A stretch of DNA of 64,000 nt, taken from NCBI GenBank assembly GCA_947497945.1, contig CANMIP010000028.1, positions 1 through 64,000 on the forward strand, in the 5' to 3' direction. The stretch comes from an uncultured Tropicimonas sp. (GTDB taxonomy: Bacteria; Pseudomonadota; Alphaproteobacteria; Rhodobacterales; Rhodobacteraceae). The notes under the pieces were generated by a model. It was not told the origin of the DNA, ran no database searches, and saw nothing but the letters and a program-made list of their open reading frames with translations. Below are positions 52,881 through 60,996 of the stretch, one piece after another (within the stretch, counting starts at the first letter, position 1; each line of letters opens with the position of its first letter). The position numbers were made by a program, and so were the translations under genes.

Positions 52881-53189
52881 TCAGCCCTCGAGGAGATAAG
52901 CCGTCAGGTTCTGATGGGCATGCAGGATGCGGATGATCTCTACGCCCTGCCCCTCCTGCCGATAGATCACCAGATGCGCGCCGCTGGGATGAATCCGTAC
53001 GGGGGGCGTGAACTCGTCCCGTTCCCGGGCCACTTCAGGGAAGCTGGCAAGCAAATCGAACAAAGCAAACAGACCATCCGCGTAGCGGTTCGCCTGCTCA
53101 ACACCCCACGTGTCGGCACCGTATTGCCAGATCCGCGAAAGATCTTCCTCGGCAACGGGCCGAATGGACCAACCGTCATTTGCTGGCAT
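52881..53189 (-). CDS. parE: ParE-family toxin (RelE/ParE superfamily)
   Basis: 102 residues from the ATG at 53189, which overlaps the antitoxin gene. The ParE pattern is visible: RPVAEEDLSRIWQYGADTWGVEQANRYADGLFALFDLLASFP and a basic closing PSGAHLVIYRQEGQGVEIIRILHAHQN. ParE toxins poison DNA gyrase. The pair stabilises the plasmid. Confidence 0.92.
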   Translation of the reverse strand: MPANDGWSIRPVAEEDLSRIWQYGADTWGVEQANRYADGLFALFDLLASFPEVARERDEFTPPVRIHPSGAHLVIYRQEGQGVEIIRILHAHQNLTAYLLEG

Positions 53190-53412
53190 GTTGGTCGAGC
53201 ATTCGGGCCTTGAACGCGTCGCGATCCAGCGCCTCGGCCGGGCCACTGGCGAGGCCGACATCGATAGCGCCCTGGATCTCGGCGATTGCCTCGGACCGCA
53301 AGCGGTCACGACGGATCAGGTCGCGCACATAGTCGCTTGAATTTGCGTACCGGCCCGACCTGGATTGCTCTTCGACCCAGGATTTCATGGCGTCCGGCAA
53401 AGATATATTCAT
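53176..53412 (-). CDS. parD: ParD-family antitoxin
   Basis: 78 residues from the ATG at 53412 (MNISLPDAMKSWVEEQSRSGRYANSSDYVRDLIRRDRLR), a ribbon-helix-helix DNA-binding protein with a C-terminal tail that wraps ParE. Overlap with parE by 14 nt indicates translational coupling. It probably represses its own promoter at 53449-53463. Confidence 0.93.
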   Translation of the reverse strand: MNISLPDAMKSWVEEQSRSGRYANSSDYVRDLIRRDRLRSEAIAEIQGAIDVGLASGPAEALDRDAFKARMLDQHASK

Positions 53413-53448
53413 GGTGCCCATGGTCGCCTCCTTGACGCGCTACATTTA

Positions 53449-53463
53449 TGGCAAACTTTGCCA
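53449..53463 (-). promoter_or_regulatory. parDE operator palindrome
   Basis: TGGCAAA-C-TTTGCCA, a perfect 7-bp dyad. On the minus strand it sits in the 17-bp gap between TTGTCG and TAAATG, so ParD binding would block RNA polymerase. Confidence 0.7.
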
Positions 53464-53695
53464 TACGACAAGTGTTTCATTCGAAACCACGTTTTTATCC
53501 GGTCGTTTTACTATGACTTCCTTAATTGACACACACCATCGTCGCCCGAAGCGTTCCGCACCCGCCCCGTCCAATCTTACCGGAACCGAGAAGAGGAGCC
53601 TTATCTCCGATCCCGGCCACTTCTGACTCGTCAGCTGAAGCGGATGGAGGCAAGGGGCGTCAGCCTGCTCCTCATTTCCTATTTCAGACAACACT

Positions 53696-54943
53696 CTACA
53701 GCTGCCGCGCTATCTCCGCCTCTTCGTGCTCGAAAGCCGACGCAAGCGCCCGGCAATCCGCGCCCCCTACCCCACAGTTCCGCATGAATGGCTTCCAGCG
53801 ATCTGCGATCCGTTCGGCCATGTCCCGAGCCATCTTCCGCGCCGCGCGCTCCGGCAGGTCGAAGAATTCCGCCGCTTCCATGGCCAGTTCGATACGAGCC
53901 TCGAATGGTGCTCCTTCCATGATCGCAGTTTTCAGATACCGGTGACGCTCCGCCTGCGGGTTCACGTCAAACATCTGCGACAACCGCCACAGCCCGTCGC
54001 CTGCATAGACGAACCCGTGGTTCTTCAGATGGTCATCGGTGTTCGTAATCAGAACCGAAAAAACGATCCGTGCCCAGAGTTCGTGAAGGTCCGCCCGGGG
54101 TGCCCGACTGATCACCCGTATCACTTCGGCAATCTCGGTGTATGAGCCTTGTTCCGTGCCGGATCGCTCAAGCGCGGTCCGCGCGGAAAAATACGGAATC
54201 CGCACTTGGGAACGACGGTCGAACCGCCGGATCATGGCCACCGGATGCGCGGTTCCTTCGAGCATCAACCGTGCCTCTGGCACGCGGAGCCCGCATTCCC
54301 GCGCGAGGAGCAGCGTTGCGACTTCGATGCGCTCGACGGGGGTCATGTCCCCGATCGAGGAGAACTTGGCGATCCAGAGCCCATCGTCGTCCGCCACATT
54401 CGCCTTCGGACGCGCACCGCCGATTGAGCCCCCTGCCCCCGCGAGTTGCCGGAGATCCTCATTCGACAGATCTCGACGCTGCTCGATCCGACCAGCGGCC
54501 TCCCGGAGCGCTTCGAGTTGCAATACGTTCGGCACGGGATCGCAAAGCGTCCTGATGACTTCCCCTTCCATATCACAGAACCGTAGTGCGCCTTGCCGGG
54601 TGGTATCATCGGACAGGGTCAGCATGTCGAACTCGCTCAGACCCGCGCCATGCACCCGCTCCATCAGCAACCGTCCCCAGGCATCAGGCGCCGCATCCTG
54701 AAACACGGCCGGAAGGCTGTCACGCGGATCGTCGGTGGAGGCCATCGAAGCATAGTACGGCGTCAGGCTTACAGGCAGGTTCGGCGCAATCGCAAAGGCC
54801 CGCCTGTCCTCGGTCCAACTCTCGGCGTATTGAAACTCGGAATGCTGGCGACGGGCTTGCCGCGAAAACCGGAGCTTGCCGACCGGCAGAAGCGCATTCC
54901 CGAGGCAGACATGCGCGACACGCTGCTGGTTCCGGGAAGGCAT
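53696..54943 (-). CDS. hipA: HipA-family serine/threonine kinase toxin
   Basis: 415 residues. The N-subdomain 1 (YYASMASTDDPRDSLPAVFQDAAPDAWGRLLMERV), the phosphate loop GAGGSIGGARPKA, the catalytic ITNTDDHLKNHGFVYAG and the DVNP metal site are all present. HipA phosphorylates a tRNA synthetase in E. coli; the substrate here is unknown. Its start overlaps the HipB-like antitoxin stop by one base. Confidence 0.9.
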   Translation of the reverse strand: MPSRNQQRVAHVCLGNALLPVGKLRFSRQARRQHSEFQYAESWTEDRRAFAIAPNLPVSLTPYYASMASTDDPRDSLPAVFQDAAPDAWGRLLMERVHGAGLSEFDMLTLSDDTTRQGALRFCDMEGEVIRTLCDPVPNVLQLEALREAAGRIEQRRDLSNEDLRQLAGAGGSIGGARPKANVADDDGLWIAKFSSIGDMTPVERIEVATLLLARECGLRVPEARLMLEGTAHPVAMIRRFDRRSQVRIPYFSARTALERSGTEQGSYTEIAEVIRVISRAPRADLHELWARIVFSVLITNTDDHLKNHGFVYAGDGLWRLSQMFDVNPQAERHRYLKTAIMEGAPFEARIELAMEAAEFFDLPERAARKMARDMAERIADRWKPFMRNCGVGGADCRALASAFEHEEAEIARQL

Positions 54944-55317
54944 CAGAATCCGACCCCATCATCATCGTCCGCATTCTCGCCGGTCCGCGCGTCGCCGACC
55001 TTTGACGGCCCGCGATGTCGCTTCCCGCGTTTCGGGATGCTTTCCAGTGTTCGGGATAAGCCCACGGTATCATCTTCAATTCGCAGAATGCGCGCCAATG
55101 AATCCGGCTCCCCCAATGCGGTTAGGACCGCCGCCAGGTTGCCGATACCAACCCCCGCATCCCCGCGTTCAAGGCGCTGTACGGTTTTCACCGATACATT
55201 TGCCCGCTCTGCCAGATCTGCAAGCGCCAGGCGCCGCGTAAGCCGCGCTTGTTTTATGTTGTGCCCAAGTTCCGCAATGGATCGTTGCCCACGTAGGCTT
55301 GTCATTATAGGCCTCAT
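54943..55317 (-). CDS. hipB: HipB-like XRE antitoxin
   Basis: About 124 residues, with ATG at 55317 or 55305. A helix-turn-helix of the XRE class is clear: ELGHNIKQARLTRRLALADLAERANVSVKTVQRLERGDAGVGIGNLAAVL. The C terminus is acidic. It is paired with HipA and likely represses the operon through the palindrome upstream. Confidence 0.88.
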   Translation of the reverse strand: MRPIMTSLRGQRSIAELGHNIKQARLTRRLALADLAERANVSVKTVQRLERGDAGVGIGNLAAVLTALGEPDSLARILRIEDDTVGLSRTLESIPKRGKRHRGPSKVGDARTGENADDDDGVGF

Positions 55318-55340
55318 ATGTCCAACAGATATACTTAGAA

Positions 55341-55354
55341 GGCCATATATGGCC
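55341..55354. promoter_or_regulatory. Palindrome upstream of hipBA
   Basis: GGCCATATATGGCC is a perfect 14-bp palindrome, 24 bp upstream of the hipB start, and a candidate HipB operator. Confidence 0.6.
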
Positions 55355-55402
55355 ACCAATCGCACAGTCAAGCGTCTCCCAGAAGAGTTCGGCTCAGCGA
55401 TA

Positions 55403-55420
55403 AGTTCACAGCTGTGAACT
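55403..55420. other. parS partition site 1
   Basis: AGTTCACAGCTGTGAACT, an 18-bp perfect palindrome. Its core matches the repABC partition-site consensus GTTNNCNGCNGNNAAC at every fixed position. It is bound by RepB. Confidence 0.9.
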
Positions 55421-55435
55421 TTCGAGCGGATCGCA

Positions 55436-55455
55436 GTGTTCACAGCTGTGAACAC
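55436..55455. other. parS partition site 2
   Basis: GTGTTCACAGCTGTGAACAC, a 20-bp perfect palindrome directly abutting the repC stop at 55456. It has the same 16-bp core as site 1. A position downstream of repC is one of the known arrangements in repABC plasmids. Confidence 0.92.
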
Positions 55456-56667
55456 CTATGCCGCCTCTTTTCGAAGAAGAGCCATGACCATCGGCCCACA
55501 GGAAAACTCACCGAGCTCCGCCTTTGCCGTCAGATGCCTCAGATACCCGCCAGGCGATTTGATCTCTCCGAAACGTTCCAACATTGCGACAAGGACAGTC
55601 GCAGCGTCTTCTGGTCCCATTACCTCACGCGCTTCGTCCCAGGCAGAGGGAGAAATCCCCATCATCGGCCGCACAATATCCGCAGCCCGAACAAGTTCAT
55701 GCCAATGTCGGAAATGCCCATCCACATAGGTTCGAATTTCTGAACAGGCCTTCAAAACCAGTCCCAGCGGGAGCTTTGGAGTTCTCCGCTCTCCCAAATC
55801 CAACCCAACGCCTTCACCATCCGGCCCGCCTTCTGATCCCGCGCCGCCCTCACCATTTGCTTCTTCTAAGCAAGGTTCATATTCATGAAGGTCTTTCTTT
55901 GAATTCTGATAGTGCTGCTCATTATGAACGTCACTGGCGCTCAAATTCTTTGTTTCCCCAAGCTCAAGCAGGTCCCTTGCGACGTCCAATGCCATCAAAA
56001 GACGCGCCTTGATCTGACTGAGATCCTCGATGCTCAGCTTGCGACGAAGTTCTCGAGCTGTGTAGGCAGCAAGTTCCAAGAATACACCCCACTGCGACGT
56101 CTCTGGCTGAGCAGTAGAGCCGTAGTCGGACAACCCAACAAGGTCACGCCGCATCAGACTCACGGTCTCACGAAGGCGACGGAACCTGTCTGCTTCACGC
56201 CGAAAGTCCTCGGCGGCGGCACAGATCTCCGCAAACCGATAGGCGAGGGGGGAGAGGTCAAACCCGTAGGCGACGCGTTCGTCTCCATGACGACGGACAT
56301 AGCGTTTGCCATTGGGGCTGTCGCGACGGAGGATCACGCCGGCCTGTACGAGGTGGGACAGGTGGCGACGCATCGTCGATTCCGGCATCCCGTTGAGTCG
56401 CTCGCAGATCGCTCGGTTGGACGGATGCACGACAAGGTCGCGCTCGTTGCCGCCCAGGAGCGTCGTTGGATGGAAGCTAACCAGCGCCTGGAGAACTCCG
56501 AGATCCCGGTCTGTCAGACGGAAGGTTTGCCTTGCTGCTGACAACTCGCGCAGCGCCTCCCACTTGTTTACGCCTTGCGGTGGCAAGGGTTGATTGGCTC
56601 CGGCCTGATGTTCCACCAGGACAGCATCCATCGTTCGCCGAAACGGCGTTACAGGTGTGTACCCCAT
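55456..56667 (-). CDS. repC: Replication initiator RepC
   Basis: 403 residues from the ATG at 56667 (a GTG at 56679 is also possible). The start MGYTPVTPFRRTM and the winged-helix region LRELSAARQTFRLTDRDLGVLQALVSFHP, NRAICERLNGMPESTMRRHLSHLVQAGVI are typical of RepC. The C-terminal KACSEIRTYVDGHFRHWHELVRAADIVRPMMGIS is also conserved. RepC binds its own coding region to start replication. A variable linker contains Gly/Glu repeats. Confidence 0.96.
   Translation of the reverse strand: MGYTPVTPFRRTMDAVLVEHQAGANQPLPPQGVNKWEALRELSAARQTFRLTDRDLGVLQALVSFHPTTLLGGNERDLVVHPSNRAICERLNGMPESTMRRHLSHLVQAGVILRRDSPNGKRYVRRHGDERVAYGFDLSPLAYRFAEICAAAEDFRREADRFRRLRETVSLMRRDLVGLSDYGSTAQPETSQWGVFLELAAYTARELRRKLSIEDLSQIKARLLMALDVARDLLELGETKNLSASDVHNEQHYQNSKKDLHEYEPCLEEANGEGGAGSEGGPDGEGVGLDLGERRTPKLPLGLVLKACSEIRTYVDGHFRHWHELVRAADIVRPMMGISPSAWDEAREVMGPEDAATVLVAMLERFGEIKSPGGYLRHLTAKAELGEFSCGPMVMALLRKEAA
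55856..55960. other. Probable oriV, AT-rich segment within repC
   Basis: This stretch of repC is clearly richer in A and T than its surroundings (it encodes the linker around HNEQHYQNSKKDLHEYEP). In repABC plasmids the origin lies inside repC at such an AT-rich region. The limits are estimated. Confidence 0.45.
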
Positions 56668-56751
56668 ATGTTCTGCCACGAAGACAAAGAAATCCGGTCC
56701 GCGAATCAGTTATGACTTGCGGCAATTAGCTCCGGCCACTACCTTGAAAGT

Positions 56752-56806
56752 GCGAAAAACAAGTGAGGGTCTCGTGGAGCGTCGTCTTTGCGGGACCTTT
56801 TCTTTT
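56752..56806 (+). ncRNA. Probable antisense ctRNA (inc RNA) in the repB-repC gap
   Basis: The repB-repC intergenic region has a plus-strand promoter TTGCGG (56717-56722), 17 bp, TACCTT (56740-56745). A hairpin at 56766-56799 (AGGGTCTCG against CGGGACCTT with wobble pairs) is followed by TTTTCTTTT. This gives a transcript of about 55 nt, antisense to the repC leader, matching the counter-transcribed RNA known to limit RepC in this plasmid family. Confidence 0.65.
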
Positions 56807-56846
56807 GCCTGCTCGTGCCTCCTTTCTTCTCTTTTTCTGCTCTTCC

Positions 56847-57860
56847 TCAGTCTTCCGAACGCTGTGACCAGCGCGCGTGAAGGTCTTTGATCAGTTCTTC
56901 AGCTTCTGCTTCGATCCAGTCGGCGAAAGCCTTTTCCTCGATGTCGATGCTCACACCCCTGGCAGAGCGCCGAAGCGATCCGACGCGCAATCCGGAGGCC
57001 GTCAGCGGCCGGGCAGGGGCTTTCTTCTTCCGCGGTTTTGGAGCTTCAGGCGGGAGCGACGTTGGCTTGCCCACGGCCTCCACGACGGCTTCGAAGGCAA
57101 GGACCGAAACGTCGACGTCGGGCAAGGGCCGATCACCGTCTTCGATCAAGGCCACATCCGCATTTACATGCACATCTTCAGCAATTCGGACGAGCGCATC
57201 ACGATCCATCGTGCTGTGCTCCAGCGCCTTGGCCAGAGCCTCCCACCGAGGACGGCCGACGCCATGCGCGGGGCCGATAGCGATTGCCAGATCAGAGCCG
57301 ACGGTTTCGATCACGCCGATGGCCATCGAGACCGAGGATTTAGAAACGGTCAGCACTTCTGACACTTCTTTCTGGGTACCGAAACCACTCTCCACGAGCC
57401 GTTGCGCAAACAACGCTTTCTCGATGTAGGAGAGATCCCGCCGGGCCATGTTCTCGGAGATCTGCGAGCGCAGCGCCGTATCGTCATCGAGGCTGGCCAC
57501 CAGCGCGCGAACTTTGGTGACCGTCTGCGATTGCCGGATCGCTTCCAGCCGCCGGCGGCCGTAGACGAGCAGGTAGCGGCTGGAGTCCTTGGGATGGCGT
57601 CGCACGAGGATTGGCACTGTCTGGCCGTTGGCCTCGATCGCGTCCCGCAGGTCGAGCACGTCCTCGGGGTCCAGCCGGTCGGCCAGCCGGTCGTCGACGA
57701 TGCTTTCCGGGTCGAGTTCCCAGACATGGTGGCCGTCAACGGCATCGCGCGCGGAGCGCAGGGCCCGGTTGGAGGCCATCATCGAGGCCGGCGGGGCAGG
57801 GGAGCCAGCCGCGGCCAGTTGGTCGAGCATGGACATCCGGCGCTTCCTGCTATCCGTCAT
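56847..57860 (-). CDS. repB: Partition protein RepB (ParB family)
   Basis: 337 residues from the ATG at 57860, overlapping the repA stop. ParB core motifs: YLLVYGRRRLEAIR, ISENMARRDLSYIEKALFAQRLVESGFG and the helix-turn-helix KEVSEVLTVSKSSVSMAIGV. It binds the two parS palindromes downstream of repC. The C terminus ends in an acidic helix for dimerisation. Confidence 0.96.
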   Translation of the reverse strand: MTDSRKRRMSMLDQLAAAGSPAPPASMMASNRALRSARDAVDGHHVWELDPESIVDDRLADRLDPEDVLDLRDAIEANGQTVPILVRRHPKDSSRYLLVYGRRRLEAIRQSQTVTKVRALVASLDDDTALRSQISENMARRDLSYIEKALFAQRLVESGFGTQKEVSEVLTVSKSSVSMAIGVIETVGSDLAIAIGPAHGVGRPRWEALAKALEHSTMDRDALVRIAEDVHVNADVALIEDGDRPLPDVDVSVLAFEAVVEAVGKPTSLPPEAPKPRKKKAPARPLTASGLRVGSLRRSARGVSIDIEEKAFADWIEAEAEELIKDLHARWSQRSED

Positions 57861-59044
57861 GACCGCCCCCACGTTTTCTGGATCAAGGCCGCAATCTCGT
57901 CATTGACCGCGTTCAGGCTCTCGATGGCCCTGTCATAGGTTGACCGAGTGAACGCGGACCGTTCGACTTCATAGAGTGTTTGCTTAGTCAGCCCGGCATC
58001 GGAGATCGCCGTGGATTTGACCATCGGTGCGTTCAGTACCATCTCGCCATACATCGTGCGAAGGAACGCAACGATACGGTTTTGCGGCGCGTCGGTCGGC
58101 TCGTAGCGAGTGAGCAGGTAGCGCATCCAGTCGTGCTGCATGTCGGCGCCGCTCTCCGCGATGACATCCATCAGATCAGCAGTCATACGGAGAAACTGAC
58201 TCATCGACATGACATCGAGCATCTCCGGGTGAATCGTCACCAGCACCCCGGTGGCGGCCGAGAGTGCTGACATGGTAAGGAATCCCAGTTGCGGTGGGCA
58301 GTCGAGTACGACCACGTCATATCGTTCATCGACCTGCGCCAGCGCTTCTTTGACTCGGAAAAAAAACAACCCGGCGTGACCCTGTGCCAACGCACGCGGG
58401 GTCTCGTGCTCGAACTCCATGAGTTCGAGATTGCCCGCGATCAAGTCGAGATTCGGAATATAGGTCGGGCGGATGATCTCGGCGATGGGGCAGGGGTCTT
58501 CGTAGCGGAGCGCATCGTATATCGTGCCGCCATCGGTCAGGTCGAACTCCGGTTGCACCCCATGCAGGGCGGTCAGCGAGGCCTGCGGATCGAGATCGAT
58601 AGCCAGCACTCGGTAGCCGCGCAAGGCGAGGTGCTGGGCAAGATGGGCGGAGGAGGTTGTCTTTCCCGAACCACCCTTAAAATTCATCACACCGATGACC
58701 TGTAGGTGGTCGCCCTCACGCCGACCTGGCAGGTAATCACCCGGACGCCTTGCCGTCTTTTCAAGGAGATAGCGGAGTTCCTGGATGTCACGGGCCGAGT
58801 AGAGCCGGCGGTTGCCTCGGGTCAGTTCCGGCGAGGGGCCTTTGCCGTCGAGATGCAGTTTCCGCAGGTAAGAATCATTGACCCCAAGCAGCGCTGCAGC
58901 TTCACCAGAGGTGAATTTCCGCATCGCCTTCTCGGCGTCCGGCGGGAAAAGGCTTTCCCGCTGGGCGTGAAGTTGCGATGCCAACACCTCGGAGTGTTGA
59001 CGGATGACCGCATTGATATTTTCATGCGCGGCGGGGTTATTCAT
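57857..59044 (-). CDS. repA: Partition ATPase RepA (ParA family)
   Basis: 395 residues. An N-terminal MerR-like helix-turn-helix (FTSGEAAALLGVNDSYLRKLHLDGKGPSPELT) is followed by the ParA core: deviant Walker A MNFKGGSGKTTSS, LDLDPQASL and VVLDCPPQLGFLT. RepA with RepB partitions the plasmid and represses the operon. It leads repABC. Confidence 0.96.
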   Translation of the reverse strand: MNNPAAHENINAVIRQHSEVLASQLHAQRESLFPPDAEKAMRKFTSGEAAALLGVNDSYLRKLHLDGKGPSPELTRGNRRLYSARDIQELRYLLEKTARRPGDYLPGRREGDHLQVIGVMNFKGGSGKTTSSAHLAQHLALRGYRVLAIDLDPQASLTALHGVQPEFDLTDGGTIYDALRYEDPCPIAEIIRPTYIPNLDLIAGNLELMEFEHETPRALAQGHAGLFFFRVKEALAQVDERYDVVVLDCPPQLGFLTMSALSAATGVLVTIHPEMLDVMSMSQFLRMTADLMDVIAESGADMQHDWMRYLLTRYEPTDAPQNRIVAFLRTMYGEMVLNAPMVKSTAISDAGLTKQTLYEVERSAFTRSTYDRAIESLNAVNDEIAALIQKTWGRS

Positions 59045-59065
59045 TTCTCTGCCCTCGTGCCGTGT

Positions 59066-59101
59066 TCACGGATTTTCCCGTTTTGACACTCTTTTCCGTG
59101 A
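59066..59101. promoter_or_regulatory. Inverted repeat upstream of repA
   Basis: Arms TCACGGA (59066-59072) and TCCGTGA (59095-59101) with 22 bp between them, 22 bp before the repA ATG. It is a candidate RepA autorepression operator. Confidence 0.55.
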
Positions 59102-59104
59102 CTA

Positions 59105-59308
59105 TTGCCGAACGGTGTGGATTCGCGCAAGAGGAATCTACATTTGGTAGTTCCGGCACCTGTGGCGACAACTCTGTCGCCTGAAGAACTGCTCCGTGCA
59201 TCATCTCATCTCGACTCCATAGTCACTCGCGCCCGACAGAGCGCCGCTATCTGCGAAGGGATCGTGCTTCGTCGATCAACTGGGGCACGGTCTATGCCTC
59301 AAATCTGA
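59105..59308 (+). CDS. Small hypothetical protein (uncertain)
   Basis: A 67-codon frame with a TTG start at 59105 (GTG at 59117 is an alternative). It reads NLHLVVPAPVATTLSPEELLRASSHLDSIVTRARQSAAICEGIVLRRS, which has protein-like composition. It starts 3 bp after the repA operator arm on the opposite strand. No ribosome site or family supports it further. Confidence 0.35.
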   Translation: MPNGVDSRKRNLHLVVPAPVATTLSPEELLRASSHLDSIVTRARQSAAICEGIVLRRSTGARSMPQI

Positions 59309-59346
59309 CAAGAAACTTTCCAACCACTCAAGCAACCATGAGCGGA

Positions 59347-59745
59347 TCACGTTTCCTCGGGGCCACTACGAGACCGTTTCAAGATCGTAGCCAGTTTCCG
59401 AGTGGGTTGTATCAGATCAGATGCCGAAGACGCGGAGGCGGCCAGGTCGAACGCTCGTGCGAGGCGTTTGACATGATCCACGTTGGCATCAAACAGCTCT
59501 GCGCAATGACGCGCCGAAATTGCTGCCTGATGTTCGGCATGCGGCGAACTGGCGGAGGGTGCAGGCGCTTCGCTGACAGCAGCGGTGCGTTCGGATGCCG
59601 TGAAACGCCCCATCCGATCAAACTCGCCGGGCGGATTGCTGAGACCGTTTTGCCGTCGGCAGAACTCCACGCCAGCAAGGATCTCATCCCTGGTGTAGCC
59701 AAGTGGTTCCGCCACCAGTCGAATGATGAATGCAAATTCGCTCAA
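59347..59745 (-). CDS. Hypothetical protein near repABC
   Basis: 132 residues if started at the TTG at 59745, which has GGAGG at 7 nt. An in-frame frame extends to 59862 but with poor sequence. It reads SEFAFIIRLVAEPLGYTRDEILAGVEFCRRQNGLSNPPGEFDRMGRF, an alpha-rich domain, and a polar Ala/Ser-rich tail. No family was recognised. Confidence 0.55.
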   Translation of the reverse strand: MSEFAFIIRLVAEPLGYTRDEILAGVEFCRRQNGLSNPPGEFDRMGRFTASERTAAVSEAPAPSASSPHAEHQAAISARHCAELFDANVDHVKRLARAFDLAASASSASDLIQPTRKLATILKRSRSGPEET

Positions 59746-59930
59746 CGTGAGTCCTCCGTGTGTTTTTTCGAGACGACTCCCTTGTCGTCCTACGGAGAAA
59801 CTGGGTTCGGTTATCGAGACAAAAAGCAAAAACGAGTCTGTGCACCAATTTTCCTGGCCCATCTGCCCGCTCCCTCCGTACGCGGGCGGGAGCAGGCAGA
59901 TGGAAACCCCATGCCTATGTTTCGATGGAG

Positions 59931-60197
59931 CTATATTGTCTGATTTTCTGGTGTGGCCTGTTCCACGGCGTTCAACAGAACGCTTGGGTCAATCTGCATG
60001 GCACGCGCCAGAACAACGAGTTCGACGACATCCAGTCGGCGGTTGCCCAGTTCGATTTTTGCAATGAGCGATTGTCGATAACCGAGCGCTTCGGCGAACT
60101 CCGCCTGCGACATTCCTCGTTGGGTTCGAATGGTTGCGATGGCTGCTCCTAACGCGAGCAAACCAGGGCTCCTGATCGATTTTGGCATGCGATTCAT
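59931..60197 (-). CDS. XRE-family transcriptional regulator
   Basis: 88 residues, a single helix-turn-helix domain: LGAAIATIRTQRGMSQAEFAEALGYRQSLIAKIELGNRRLDVVELVVLARAMQI. It is divergent from the gene at 60273 and a dyad lies in the shared gap. It could be an antitoxin or repressor. Confidence 0.85.
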   Translation of the reverse strand: MNRMPKSIRSPGLLALGAAIATIRTQRGMSQAEFAEALGYRQSLIAKIELGNRRLDVVELVVLARAMQIDPSVLLNAVEQATPENQTI

Positions 60198-60234
60198 CCA
60201 CTGTGACTTGACAGCGGCGTAGCGCAGGAGTGAT

Positions 60235-60255
60235 TTAAGCCTAAATTGGGCTTAA
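60235..60255. promoter_or_regulatory. Operator dyad between the XRE gene and the divergent gene
   Basis: TTAAGCC-TAAATTG-GGCTTAA, perfect 7-bp arms with 7 bp between, 18 bp before the start at 60273. It is a good candidate for binding by the XRE protein at 59931. Confidence 0.65.
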
Positions 60256-60272
60256 CAGTTAGAGGTGTGGCC

Positions 60273-60896
60273 ATGACCAACCAACCAAACGACATGCTTA
60301 TCGAGGCGGACCGCCGAGCCCATGAAGTTCGACTCGCGGTCTATGCTGAGCATGTCGATGACCCCGTTGGCAGACAGATGCTCTCGCGCTTGGGCAATGA
60401 TCTGGTGTTCCGTTCGCTGCTGGAATTGGAACTGAATGGATGTACTTCCTATCGCGGTACGCAGGTACTTCTGGCTGGCGAACTTGTTTCGGCGACGACA
60501 TTCAAACTACGGGCAGGGCGGTTCAGAGGGCGTGAGTGCCGCAGCCTGCAGATCACCAGCATAGGAATGGCGATGATGTTTAGCGAACAGGAGGGCCTCG
60601 AGGGAAATCGATGGTTTGAGTACCTCCGCGGCTCTGTTCTGGGCTATGCATGTATCGACGACGGCAAAGGCATCTGCACAACCCGCGAGTTTCTCGAAAC
60701 ATCGCTTGAGATCAACGACATCGAGATACTCAAACGTTGCGTACACCCATTCGGCGGCTCGTTTCTGTTTCCAGAAACCTGGGGAATAGCTGGAAAAATA
60801 ACCGAAAAAACAAGGGCTTCAGCATCGAAGTGGTGGTCGCCAGATGTTTATCCCAAACGGTCCGGTGCGATCATTTCGTTGGAGGAGTCTGTTTAG
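60273..60896 (+). CDS. Hypothetical protein, divergent from XRE regulator
   Basis: 207 residues from the ATG at 60273 (an upstream start at 60246 overlaps the operator dyad). It reads HEVRLAVYAEHVDDPVGRQMLSRLGNDLVFRSLLELELNGCTSYRG and later CRSLQITSIGMAMMFSEQEGLEGNRWFEYLRGSVLGYA. No signal peptide, membrane helix or known motif was seen. Its place opposite an XRE regulator suggests a small regulatory or toxin-like module, but this is unsupported. Confidence 0.6.
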   Translation: MTNQPNDMLIEADRRAHEVRLAVYAEHVDDPVGRQMLSRLGNDLVFRSLLELELNGCTSYRGTQVLLAGELVSATTFKLRAGRFRGRECRSLQITSIGMAMMFSEQEGLEGNRWFEYLRGSVLGYACIDDGKGICTTREFLETSLEINDIEILKRCVHPFGGSFLFPETWGIAGKITEKTRASASKWWSPDVYPKRSGAIISLEESV

Positions 60897-60996
60897 AAGA
60901 ACAGACGTTGCGTGCCGGAACCAAACGGCAGGCACGCTGGACCGAATAGGCAGAGCGAGCAAGTGTTGAGCATGCCAGGAAAGAAAGCCTGAATCC

